NCBI GenBank assembly: GCA_049323915.1
Contig: JBMOPC010000059.1
Span: forward strand, 22,514 to 86,513
Direction of reading: 5' to 3'
Origin: BRHc4a sp049323915
Lineage (GTDB): Bacteria; Bacillota; Desulfotomaculia; Desulfotomaculales; Desulfocucumaceae
DNA: 64,000 bases
Of this stretch, positions 25,798 through 32,825 are shown one piece after another; within the stretch, counting starts at the first letter, position 1, and each line of letters begins with the position of its first letter. Below the pieces are notes generated by a model. The model searched no databases and had not been told where the DNA came from. It saw only the letters and a list, made by a program, of their open reading frames with translations. The position numbers and the translations under genes are program-made.

Positions 25798-25834
25798 CAA
25801 TTAAGGGAGTTATTCCGGGTACAACTCTAGTTAC

Positions 25835-27796
25835 TTATACTGTTTTGGCGGCCTCCCGCGCATGTTTTTTCCTGGTCAGCATTTGGAACACAAAGATAGC
25901 TCCGGCCAGAATAAAACCGATGTAGTCTGTAAATGCTCCCGCATGCAGTAGGAAACCCGCGGCTATGGCCACCAAAATCCGCTCAAAAAGCATAAGCTTG
26001 CGCAGCATCCAGCTCTGGAAGAAGCATGCGGCCATTATAACGCCGATGGTCACTGACAGTACAGTACGCGCGATATCCGCCGGATCGCCCAGGAGCAGTA
26101 TGGCGGGGGCATAGGCAAAGGTAAAGGGCATTATATAAAGGGGCTGTGCGAAAATAAGCGATGTCCAGCCGGTTTTCATAGGCTCGGCCTTGGCTATGGC
26201 GGCCGCCGCAAAGGCCGCCAGGCAAACCGGCGGGTTGACGTTGGCGATCAGTGATGCCCAGAATATAATCAGGTGCGCCGCCAGTACGGGAACTCCCAGT
26301 TCCTGAAGGGCCGGGGCCGCCAAAACAGCAAGTATGACATAGGAGGTGGTGGCGGTGATGCCCATTCCCAGAACGTAAGACGAAATGGCTATCAGAATAA
26401 TCGCCAGGAACAGGTAGCCGCCCGAGAGAGAAAGCAGTATGTCCGAGAACTTCAGGCCAAGCCCTGTCAGATAGACAACCCCGATGATTATGCCGATGGA
26501 CCCTACTGTGGCGCCCACCGTCAGGGATGTGACGGCAGACTTGACCAGAGCGTTGTAAATATCCTTGGGATACATCCTGGTCTCCTTGTGCACCCAGCTG
26601 GCAGCAATGGAAAGGACTATGGCGATGACGGCGGCCATGGGAGGAGAGTATCCCGCAATAAGCATGTAGACGATTACCACGATTGGTATAATGTAATGCC
26701 AGCCAGACTTCAGCACTTTCATGGGGTCAGGCAGCTCACTCTTGTCAAGGCCCTTTAAGCCCAGGTTGAGGGCCTGGAAGTCCACCATGAGGTACAGGTA
26801 GAAGTAATACAGAATGGCCGGGATAAAGGACACCTTAACAATGTCCCAGTATGGTATGCCTGTAAACTCCGCCATGACGAAGGCGCCGGCGCCCATTATG
26901 GGGGGCATGAGCATTCCGCCCGTTGAGGCAACGGTTTCGATGGCCCCAGCCATGTGGGGCTTGTAACCCACTTTTTTCATGAGCGGGATGGTGAATGTCC
27001 CGGTGGTGACCACGTTGGCAGTGGCGCTGCCGTTGATGCTGCCCATGAAGCCGCTGGCCAGCACCGCCACCTTGGCCGGGCCGCCCCTGGCCCTTCCCAG
27101 GAAGGAGTATGGGAAGTCTATGAAAAACTTGCCTGCGCCTGAGGCCTCAAGAAATGTGCCGAAGGTGATGAAGAGGAACACAAAGGAGGCGAAAATTGCC
27201 GCCACCGAACCGAAAAGGCCGTACAGCGACGAGAATGTGAAGCTGGATATCCTGGCGATGCTGAAGCCTTTATGGGCCAGCATGCCGGGGAAATAGCTGC
27301 CGAAATAGGCGTAAAGCAGGAATACCGCCGCTATTATGGCCAGCGTGTTTCCAGTTACACGCCTCACGGTTTCCAGCGCCAGAAGAATGGCGATGATTCC
27401 CATGACCAGGTCCATATCGGTAACAAAGCCTATACGGTTGGCCATCTGCGGGTACATGACGATAAAATATGCCGTGGTAACAATGGCAAGTATGGCCAAA
27501 ATGGCGTCCAGCACGGTTATCTTTTTCCCGGGCGACTTTTTGGTTGCCGGGAATAGGATGAAGCACAGGAATGCCGTTATTCCCACGTAGATTCCCCGGT
27601 TTGCCTCGGGTGACATAACCCCGAAAGCACCCTGGTAAAGAAAGAAAAGGGTAAACAGCGCGGCCACCAATGATGTTATTTTGCCTATGGGCCCTTTTAG
27701 ATTTCTTTTTTCAGTGTTGCCCTCGTACTGGTCTATCATTTTTTCCATTTCTTGTTCCGTTAAGGCCGTCTGATCCGGCTTAGGGTCCTTAGACAA
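25835..27796 (-). CDS. TRAP transporter fused 4TM/12TM permease (TAXI type)
   Basis: 653 residues: a small DctQ-like four-helix part (about 40-200) fused to a DctM-like large part with the signatures GSINGSATANVVTTGTFTIP, ETVASTGGMLMPPIMGAGAF and NVNPPVCLAAFAAAAIAKAEP. Fused permeases of this length accompany TAXI-type binding proteins, as here. TTG start with AAGGAGGT upstream. It uses a sodium gradient to import an organic anion delivered by the receptor gene upstream in the operon. Substrate not predictable; C4-acids, glutamate-like acids or sulfonates are possible. Confidence 0.9.
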   Translation of the reverse strand: MSKDPKPDQTALTEQEMEKMIDQYEGNTEKRNLKGPIGKITSLVAALFTLFFLYQGAFGVMSPEANRGIYVGITAFLCFILFPATKKSPGKKITVLDAILAILAIVTTAYFIVMYPQMANRIGFVTDMDLVMGIIAILLALETVRRVTGNTLAIIAAVFLLYAYFGSYFPGMLAHKGFSIARISSFTFSSLYGLFGSVAAIFASFVFLFITFGTFLEASGAGKFFIDFPYSFLGRARGGPAKVAVLASGFMGSINGSATANVVTTGTFTIPLMKKVGYKPHMAGAIETVASTGGMLMPPIMGAGAFVMAEFTGIPYWDIVKVSFIPAILYYFYLYLMVDFQALNLGLKGLDKSELPDPMKVLKSGWHYIIPIVVIVYMLIAGYSPPMAAVIAIVLSIAASWVHKETRMYPKDIYNALVKSAVTSLTVGATVGSIGIIIGVVYLTGLGLKFSDILLSLSGGYLFLAIILIAISSYVLGMGITATTSYVILAVLAAPALQELGVPVLAAHLIIFWASLIANVNPPVCLAAFAAAAIAKAEPMKTGWTSLIFAQPLYIMPFTFAYAPAILLLGDPADIARTVLSVTIGVIMAACFFQSWMLRKLMLFERILVAIAAGFLLHAGAFTDYIGFILAGAIFVFQMLTRKKHAREAAKTV

Positions 27797-27830
27797 CTGC
27801 AGATACCTCCTTCTGAAAGGCGACTTGTTG

Positions 27831-27862
27831 CATAACTGGCACCCCTGTGGGTGCCAGTTATG
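27831..27862 (-). terminator. Intercistronic hairpin between TAXI receptor and TRAP permease
   Basis: ATAACTGGCACCC pairs with GGGTGCCAGTTAT (13-bp stem, 4-base loop) without a T run. Like the hairpin after tctC, it directly follows a binding-protein gene and probably sets the receptor:permease ratio. Confidence 0.7.
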
Positions 27863-27892
27863 CGATACAATCGTCAGTTATTTATCAAATGC

Positions 27893-28927
27893 TTACTTCT
27901 CGATTAGTTTTTCAGGAACGCTTACGTTCTGCTCCTTGAAGAACTTGACTGCGCCCGGATGCAGGGGGACTCCCAGTTCTGCAAGTCCGCTCATGGAGTT
28001 CTTGATGGTCATGTCCTCTGCAGCCTTGTTGGTTTGCAGCAGGCGCTTCTGGCCGGACTCGGAGTATATGGCCTTCAGCATGTCATATACCACCTGGTCG
28101 GGCACTTTCTTGTGTACCACCAGGTAAACGGGGTTGCCATACTTGGCGACATCCTTGTCCTGGCCCTTGTAAGCTCCCTTGGGTATTACGGTCTTGGTGT
28201 AGAACGGATATTTTTGCGAAAATCCGGCCTTTTCACCCTCCACGGTGGGGTCAAGCAATGTGATATCCGCAGTTGCGGTAATGTCCATCAGTGCGGACAT
28301 GGGCACCCTCGAGAAATAACCGAAAAGCGCTACCTTTTTGTCCTTGAAGGAGGTGGCAGAGTCATCGGGGGGCAGGTACATGGGCTGAACCTTGTCCCAC
28401 ATGCCGACAGACTTCAGATAGGTCTCGGCGAACACGGCTGCTCCGGAGCCTTGGGGCCCTATAGCCACCTTTTTGCCCTTAAGGTCGGCAAAGCTCTTGA
28501 TTCCGCTGTCTTTATGCACGGCCCAGTGGTAAATTGCGTTCCAGGAGAATGCCACCACACGGAAATCCTTAACGTTCTGTCCCTTGAAAAACTCCTGCCC
28601 GTTCCAGGCCCAGTAGATCTCGGAGGCATTGGCCCAGGCCATGTCGGTTTCACCGGACTGGATAAGCCTGAGGTTTTCGGCGGAACCGCCGCTGGTCTCC
28701 ACGGCGATCTCAATTCCGGTTGCCTCTTTAACCACGCTGGCTACACCGCCGCCCATGGGATAATATGTTCCGCCCGTTCCGGCTGTGGCAAAGCTGTACT
28801 TGTTTTTAGCCTTGGGCGCATCTGCCTTTCCTTTGTCCTGACCTTTGTCTCCGCCGCAGCCTGCCAGTACGAGGGAAAGAGCCAACAGGGAAGCCATTAG
28901 AATGGTTGCTTTACTTTTAATCTTCAA
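27893..28927 (-). CDS. TAXI-family TRAP transporter solute receptor (lipoprotein)
   Basis: 344 residues. Lipoprotein signal peptide with lipobox LVLAGC, then a Lys-rich linker. TAXI signature FATAGTGGTYYPMGGGVASVV near residue 47, followed by EIAVETSGGSAENLRLIQSGETDMAWANASEI. TTG start behind GGGGGG. It binds the substrate outside the membrane for the fused permease 96 bases downstream. Its promoter has an operator (29045-29055) and diverges from suyAB, which suggests it imports a substrate of that pathway. Confidence 0.92.
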   Translation of the reverse strand: MKIKSKATILMASLLALSLVLAGCGGDKGQDKGKADAPKAKNKYSFATAGTGGTYYPMGGGVASVVKEATGIEIAVETSGGSAENLRLIQSGETDMAWANASEIYWAWNGQEFFKGQNVKDFRVVAFSWNAIYHWAVHKDSGIKSFADLKGKKVAIGPQGSGAAVFAETYLKSVGMWDKVQPMYLPPDDSATSFKDKKVALFGYFSRVPMSALMDITATADITLLDPTVEGEKAGFSQKYPFYTKTVIPKGAYKGQDKDVAKYGNPVYLVVHKKVPDQVVYDMLKAIYSESGQKRLLQTNKAAEDMTIKNSMSGLAELGVPLHPGAVKFFKEQNVSVPEKLIEK

Positions 28928-29044
28928 AATCTAACCCCCCTTAAAAATGATTTCACTGTGTTCTTCCTTTTAAATTGGAATGCCCCTTTAGAGATATTCT
29001 TTGAATTCACCCCCAGTTGCAATTGTTGTTATCAAGAGATGTGG

Positions 29045-29109
29045 TGGTAATACCTCCAACCTCAGACATCATTACATAGATTATAGCAGTTTTGTCGATA
29101 ACATGACAA
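29045..29109 (-). promoter_or_regulatory. Promoter and operator of the TAXI-TRAP operon
   Basis: On the minus strand TTGTCA (29104-29109), 18 bases, TATAAT (29080-29085). The operator variant TGGTAATACCT (29045-29055) follows at about +18. Confidence 0.65.
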
Positions 29110-29339
29110 TCCCTTTTTGTAGATCTCAGAAAATTTACGCAATGCTTGCGCCGTGTGCTGTAAAGGTTTGAAATTACAACAGGAAGCTATTGTTGACCGT
29201 ATCAAAAGCTGATATAGTATGTACCGTGATTTGGCATGACCACTGACCAAAAATATGGGGTAGTACGGACGAACTGACCACATGATTTTTCATAGAAAAT
29301 TAAAAATAAATAAGATGATAGATTTTATTGGGAATCTAA

Positions 29340-29391
29340 TTGACAGGTGAGAAAAAGGGGAGTAAAATATGAATGTGAATTGGTAGTACCA
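29340..29391 (+). promoter_or_regulatory. Promoter and operator of suyAB
   Basis: TTGACA (29340-29345), 17 bases, TAAAAT (29363-29368) is a near-consensus sigma-A promoter. The perfect palindrome TGGTAGTACCA (29381-29391) covers about +6 to +16. The leader to suyA is about 150 bases. Confidence 0.8.
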
Positions 29392-29525
29392 CTGACCTCC
29401 TACCATAATAAAAAGAATGTAAGGGTGTTTTAGCGTGTCAGCTGGAGGTGAGAAATGCTCTTATTCCATCAGGTTACCTGGTTGATCAGTCAATTATAAA
29501 TCTTTTACGAGAGGGGGACCATTAA

Positions 29526-29804
29526 ATGACCAGATTTATCGTACATGACAAGAATGATTCCGTGGGAGTGGCCGTCACCGATATCAAGGCTGGGGAAACA
29601 GTGGAAGGATGGGTAATGGAAGACGACTCCACCATTACTGTAATCTCTAAGAGCGACATACCCCTGGGCCACAAAATTGCCCTGGTGCCCGTAAAAGCCG
29701 GTGAAAAAATCATCAAGTACAGCGTAAGCATTGGCAAGACAGTACAGGACATAGCGGTGGGCGAGCATGTACACATCCATAATTTAAAGACTGTGAGGTG
29801 GTAA
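29526..29804 (+). CDS. suyA: (R)-sulfolactate sulfo-lyase subunit alpha
   Basis: 92 residues, a stand-alone SAF domain. FIVHDKNDSVGVAVTDIKAG at the start, the SuyA-like GWVMEDDSTITV, IPLGHKIALVPVKAGEKIIKY, and the family end GEHVHIHNLKTVRW. With SuyB it cleaves (R)-3-sulfolactate to pyruvate and sulfite. The split into a 92-residue and a 385-residue protein and the VHDKxDSVGVAV opening favour SuyA over the N-terminus of altronate dehydratase, which is usually fused. AGAGGGGG precedes the ATG. Its stop overlaps the suyB RBS. Confidence 0.85.
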   Translation: MTRFIVHDKNDSVGVAVTDIKAGETVEGWVMEDDSTITVISKSDIPLGHKIALVPVKAGEKIIKYSVSIGKTVQDIAVGEHVHIHNLKTVRW

Positions 29805-29806
29805 AA

Positions 29807-30964
29807 TTGACATTTCCGACTTTTTTAGGATATCGTCGTGAGAACGGCAGGGTTGGAATCCGCAACCATGTCGTCATACTTCCCCTGGACGACCTTTCCA
29901 ACGCAGCTTGCGAAGCTGTGGCAAACAACATAAAAGGCACCCTGGCGCTGCCGCACGCGTACGGCCGTCTTCAGTTCGGCGAAGACCTGGATCTGTTCTT
30001 CAGGACACTGATCGGAACCGGAAGCAACCCCAACGTTGCCGCAGTGGTTGTAATCGGTATCGAGCCCCAGTGGACCAGCGTCGTGGTGGAAGGAATCGCC
30101 AAGACCGGCAAGCCGGTAACAGGATTTGCCATTGAGCGCAACGGCGACCTCAAGACCATCGAAATGGCATCCCGCAAGGCCAAGGAGTATGTACAGTGGG
30201 CAACCGAGCTGCAAAAAGTTACCTGCACCGTGGATGAGCTGTACGTATCCACCAAGTGCGGCGAGTCCGACACCACATCCGGACTGGCCGGCAACCCCAC
30301 AGTGGGCCGTGCTTTTGAAAGACTGCTTGACGCCGGCGCAACCTTAAGCTTTGGTGAGACCTCCGAGATCACCGGCGGCGAAGATATTGTTAAAGCCCAT
30401 GCCGCTACCCCCGAAGTGGGAGAAGCTTTCTACAAGATATGGAGCGAGTACAACGAGTTTATCCTCAGCCAGGGAGTAGACCTTTCCGGCTCACAGCCCA
30501 CCAAGGGCAACATTACCGGCGGCCTCACCACCATCGAAGAAAAGGCCCTCGGAAACATCACCAAGATCGGAAGGTGCAAATATGTAGGAGTTCTGAAGCC
30601 TGCTGAGGCACCCGCCGGAAAAGGTCTCTGGTTTATGGACACATCATCGGCGGCTGCCGAGGCAGTAACACTGTGGGCGGCTTCCGGAGCAGTGGTTCAC
30701 TTCTTCCCCACCGGGCAGGGCAATATCATAGGAAACCCCATCATCCCGGTTATCAAGCTTTCTGCCAACCCGCTGACAGTATCCACCATGTCCGAGCATA
30801 TCGACGTCGACGTAAGCGGTGTTCTGCGCCGCGAGATGAACTTGGACCAGGCTGCGGACGCTCTCCTGGAAATGTTGATCCGCACCTGCAACGGCCGTTT
30901 TACTGCCAACGAGGCACTGGGACACAGGGAATTCGTTCTGACCAAGCTGTACCGCAGCGCATAA
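29807..30964 (+). CDS. suyB: (R)-sulfolactate sulfo-lyase subunit beta
   Basis: 385 residues from TTG 29807 (GAGGTGG upstream); a GTG 9 bases earlier overlaps suyA. UxaA superfamily with the opening GYRRENGRVGIRNHVVILPL, the metal-cysteine region VSTKCGESDTTSG (about residues 148-160), TKGNITGGLTTIEEKALGN, HFFPTGQGNIIGNPI and the C-terminal LGHREFVLTKLYRSA. These blocks match the SuyB pattern as I know it, including the DDLSNAACEAVANNIKGTLA segment. Product sulfite would be exported by TauE or reduced by a dissimilatory sulfite reductase not in the window. A different UxaA-family hydro-lyase is the alternative. Confidence 0.85.
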   Translation: MTFPTFLGYRRENGRVGIRNHVVILPLDDLSNAACEAVANNIKGTLALPHAYGRLQFGEDLDLFFRTLIGTGSNPNVAAVVVIGIEPQWTSVVVEGIAKTGKPVTGFAIERNGDLKTIEMASRKAKEYVQWATELQKVTCTVDELYVSTKCGESDTTSGLAGNPTVGRAFERLLDAGATLSFGETSEITGGEDIVKAHAATPEVGEAFYKIWSEYNEFILSQGVDLSGSQPTKGNITGGLTTIEEKALGNITKIGRCKYVGVLKPAEAPAGKGLWFMDTSSAAAEAVTLWAASGAVVHFFPTGQGNIIGNPIIPVIKLSANPLTVSTMSEHIDVDVSGVLRREMNLDQAADALLEMLIRTCNGRFTANEALGHREFVLTKLYRSA

Positions 30965-31010
30965 TCCGAAATTTGTTGTTTCGGTTGATTTATATAAAAC
31001 CTTTTCCCCG

Positions 31011-31043
31011 GGCTGCAGGCGTTACCCGCCGCAGCCTTTTTTT
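31011..31043 (+). terminator. Terminator of suyAB
   Basis: GGCTGCAGGCG pairs with CGCCGCAGCC (one bulge) across a short loop, followed by seven T. Confidence 0.85.
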
Positions 31044-31053
31044 CTATATTAAA

Positions 31054-31172
31054 AAGGGGCTCCGCCCCTTCGGACGGTATAGACGTCCTACCCCAACTGA
31101 AGCAAGGGGGACGCCCCCCCTTGGTGTATTGTCAGACGGGCCACTTTATCTATAAAAGGGGCTGCCGCCCCT
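31054..31172. repeat. Array of three GGGGC-n-GCCCC hairpins at about 51-base spacing
   Basis: AAGGGGC tcc GCCCCTT (31054-31070), AAGGGGG acg CCCCCCC TT (near 31104-31122) and AGGGGC tgcc GCCCCT (31157-31172) have centres about 51 bases apart. The first and third share the extended context AAAAGGGGCTnCCGCCCCT followed by GGACG. They lie between the suyAB terminator and the end of the convergent nicotinate operon. Looks like a degenerate intergenic repeat family. Confidence 0.6.
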
Positions 31173-31194
31173 GGACGCACCGGTCCTTGAAAAA

Positions 31195-32037
31195 CTATCC
31201 TTTGACAGGATTCACAAGCCGGTCCGGAAAAGTCCATATATGTCCTTTCAGTGCGATTACAGTTCCGAACAGCAGTCCCTTGTCCCTGTACTCAAAGAAC
31301 TTTTTTTGCCCCGACAGAATTGCCCGCTGAATTGTTGCCTGGTCTAATCGGCCGATGCCGGCAGTCACCATCTGGCCGCTGATATCGGTAAGGGGGTCCA
31401 GGTGTTCTGCCGGGACACGGACAATTTCCGGATGGTCGGCGTTTACTGCGTTGGCTATCATGGTGGCGCAGGCATCGGCCAGGGCTGCGTTCCCGGCCAG
31501 GGCCACCACGGCGGAAGATATGCCCTTGGTGAAGCTCCTTCCCCCATATCCGCTGGTGGCTATACCACCCAATCCATAATCTTCCCTTAAATCAAGGAAA
31601 TGAGTAATTTTTGCGCAAGCCAGGTCGGTTACAATCCCGACCCGCAGTGAGGAGCCAGGCTCTATGCGAAAGGCAATATCCCCGCCATTGTTTACAATAA
31701 CCCTTGTGGCCCCCTGTGCGGCAGCGGCTTCCAGGACCCCGTCGGCGATGGCGCCCGCCACAGCCGCCATGGGGGTGATATCCGGCTGGCCGGTGGCCCG
31801 GGTTGCTTCAATCATTCTGTTCAGTACAGAAGGGCTGGCATGGTGGGTGGTGGCCCGGGAAGATAACTCCTTTGCCATGCCAATGGCGGAGGATAGCTCT
31901 TTCAGCTGCCGTATGGCCGTGTCAGCCCCCTTTATGGCAGCGCCGGTCATGGGCTTTCCCTCTGAGGATGCCTCTATGACCATGGATATGGGCCCGTGTT
32001 CCACCATAACTTTTCCGGGGGCTATTTCACGGTGCAT
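31195..32037 (-). CDS. UPF0280 family protein (ApbE-like fold)
   Basis: 280 residues from ATG 32037 (TTGGAGGCAG upstream); a longer frame reads through a repeat-like intergenic stretch and is rejected. Motifs: ISMVIEASSEGKPMTGAAIKGADTAI, NRMIEATRATGQPDITPMAAVAGAIADGVLEAA, VNNGGDIAFRI (the NGGDIA motif related to ApbE FMN transferases) and SSGYGGRSF-like TSGYGGRSFTKG. Function in the family is not established; flavin-related chemistry is a reasonable guess from the NGGD motif. Apparently the last gene of the long nicotinate operon. Confidence 0.75.
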   Translation of the reverse strand: MHREIAPGKVMVEHGPISMVIEASSEGKPMTGAAIKGADTAIRQLKELSSAIGMAKELSSRATTHHASPSVLNRMIEATRATGQPDITPMAAVAGAIADGVLEAAAAQGATRVIVNNGGDIAFRIEPGSSLRVGIVTDLACAKITHFLDLREDYGLGGIATSGYGGRSFTKGISSAVVALAGNAALADACATMIANAVNADHPEIVRVPAEHLDPLTDISGQMVTAGIGRLDQATIQRAILSGQKKFFEYRDKGLLFGTVIALKGHIWTFPDRLVNPVKG

Positions 32038-32157
32038 AAACTGCCTCCAACTTGTCAGAATACAGAAGACAGGAGACAGGAGACAGAATGATAAGCTGCG
32101 TTCCAAATTATGGATTCTGGATTGCGACACTTAAGATCCGGCTCCTTGGGCTTAGTG

Positions 32158-32748
32158 TCACCTTAGCCCGTCCTCACCCTTGACTTCTTCCACCTTAAGC
32201 CCGCCGATCCTGGCCAGAGGCCGGCCGGAATCGGTCACCGCCACTACCAGGACCAGCTCGTCAGCCCTGGGGGCGTCAGGGACCCGCACTTCCATGGAGT
32301 CAAAGTGCGACCGGACAAAGGCCGCGTTTTTAAAATGCAGTGGCACATCTATGGCTACCCCGGGATAGCCGATCTTTTTGGAAGACGGTATGATGGCCTT
32401 TCCTCCGCCTACGTTTTCTCTCATAGGCTTGCCCAGTTTGGGGTGCATCAGAGCCGCGCAGTGCTCCAGCTCTCCCTGATCGCCGGCTATGGCCGCCTTG
32501 CCGTAGCTGTGGACGGCGAAAGGTTCAATTCCAAGGGCAGCCACCGCCTTTTTGGTAAGCATTTCTCCCAGTTCCTCGCTCCAGTCGTAGAGGAGAGACA
32601 GGTCCTCCTGGTATTTGCCTGCGTAAGGGTTTTTGAACACAGCCACAACCGCAGCCTTTCGGGTGGGCTTATCCAATTTTTTCAGCCCCTCAAGCCAGGT
32701 CTCTTCAATAACGGTGTGCAATTTTCTGATTTCAGCTTTTGCTTCCAT
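32158..32748 (-). CDS. Amino acid synthesis family protein (DUF1185)
   Basis: 196 residues. Features: RKAAVVAVFKNPYAGKYQEDLSLLYDWSEELG, GIEPFAVHSYGKAAIAGDQGELEHCAALMHP, and GGGKAIIPSSKKIGYPGVAIDVPLHFKNA, the pattern of the so-called amino acid synthesis (AmAtSy) family. No biochemical function is firmly assigned to it. It lies between a sodium/solute symporter and the UPF0280 gene in the operon that starts with nicotinate enzymes, so a role in heterocyclic-acid metabolism is possible. Confidence 0.7.
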   Translation of the reverse strand: MEAKAEIRKLHTVIEETWLEGLKKLDKPTRKAAVVAVFKNPYAGKYQEDLSLLYDWSEELGEMLTKKAVAALGIEPFAVHSYGKAAIAGDQGELEHCAALMHPKLGKPMRENVGGGKAIIPSSKKIGYPGVAIDVPLHFKNAAFVRSHFDSMEVRVPDAPRADELVLVVAVTDSGRPLARIGGLKVEEVKGEDGLR

Positions 32749-32825
32749 TGATCAAGCTCTACCTCCCGGGAATAAATAGGGGGGAGAGGGCTGAAATGCC
32801 TACCTTCCCCCCGTGATTAAGATTG

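Larger units (their letters stand above)
28928..29525. other. 598-bp divergent regulatory gap TRAP / suyAB
   Basis: No gene can be supported. Besides the two promoters described separately it holds a third operator-like palindrome, TGGCATGACCA (29232-29242), in the middle, and a loose match GGGGTAGTACGGAC near 29256. Strongly AT-rich from 29280 to 29370. Confidence 0.6.

Noticed and set aside
29526..30964. Altronate dehydratase (UxaA) for the SAF plus UxaA-family pair
   Set aside because: The two-gene split, the SuyA-like MEDDST segment, the SuyB-like segment DDLSNAACEAVANNIKG and the absence of uronate genes favour sulfolactate sulfo-lyase.
32038..32130. N-terminal extension of the UPF0280 protein
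   Set aside because: The extension reads through a GACAGGAGACAGGAGACAG-type repeat, and a good RBS and ATG lie inside at 32037.
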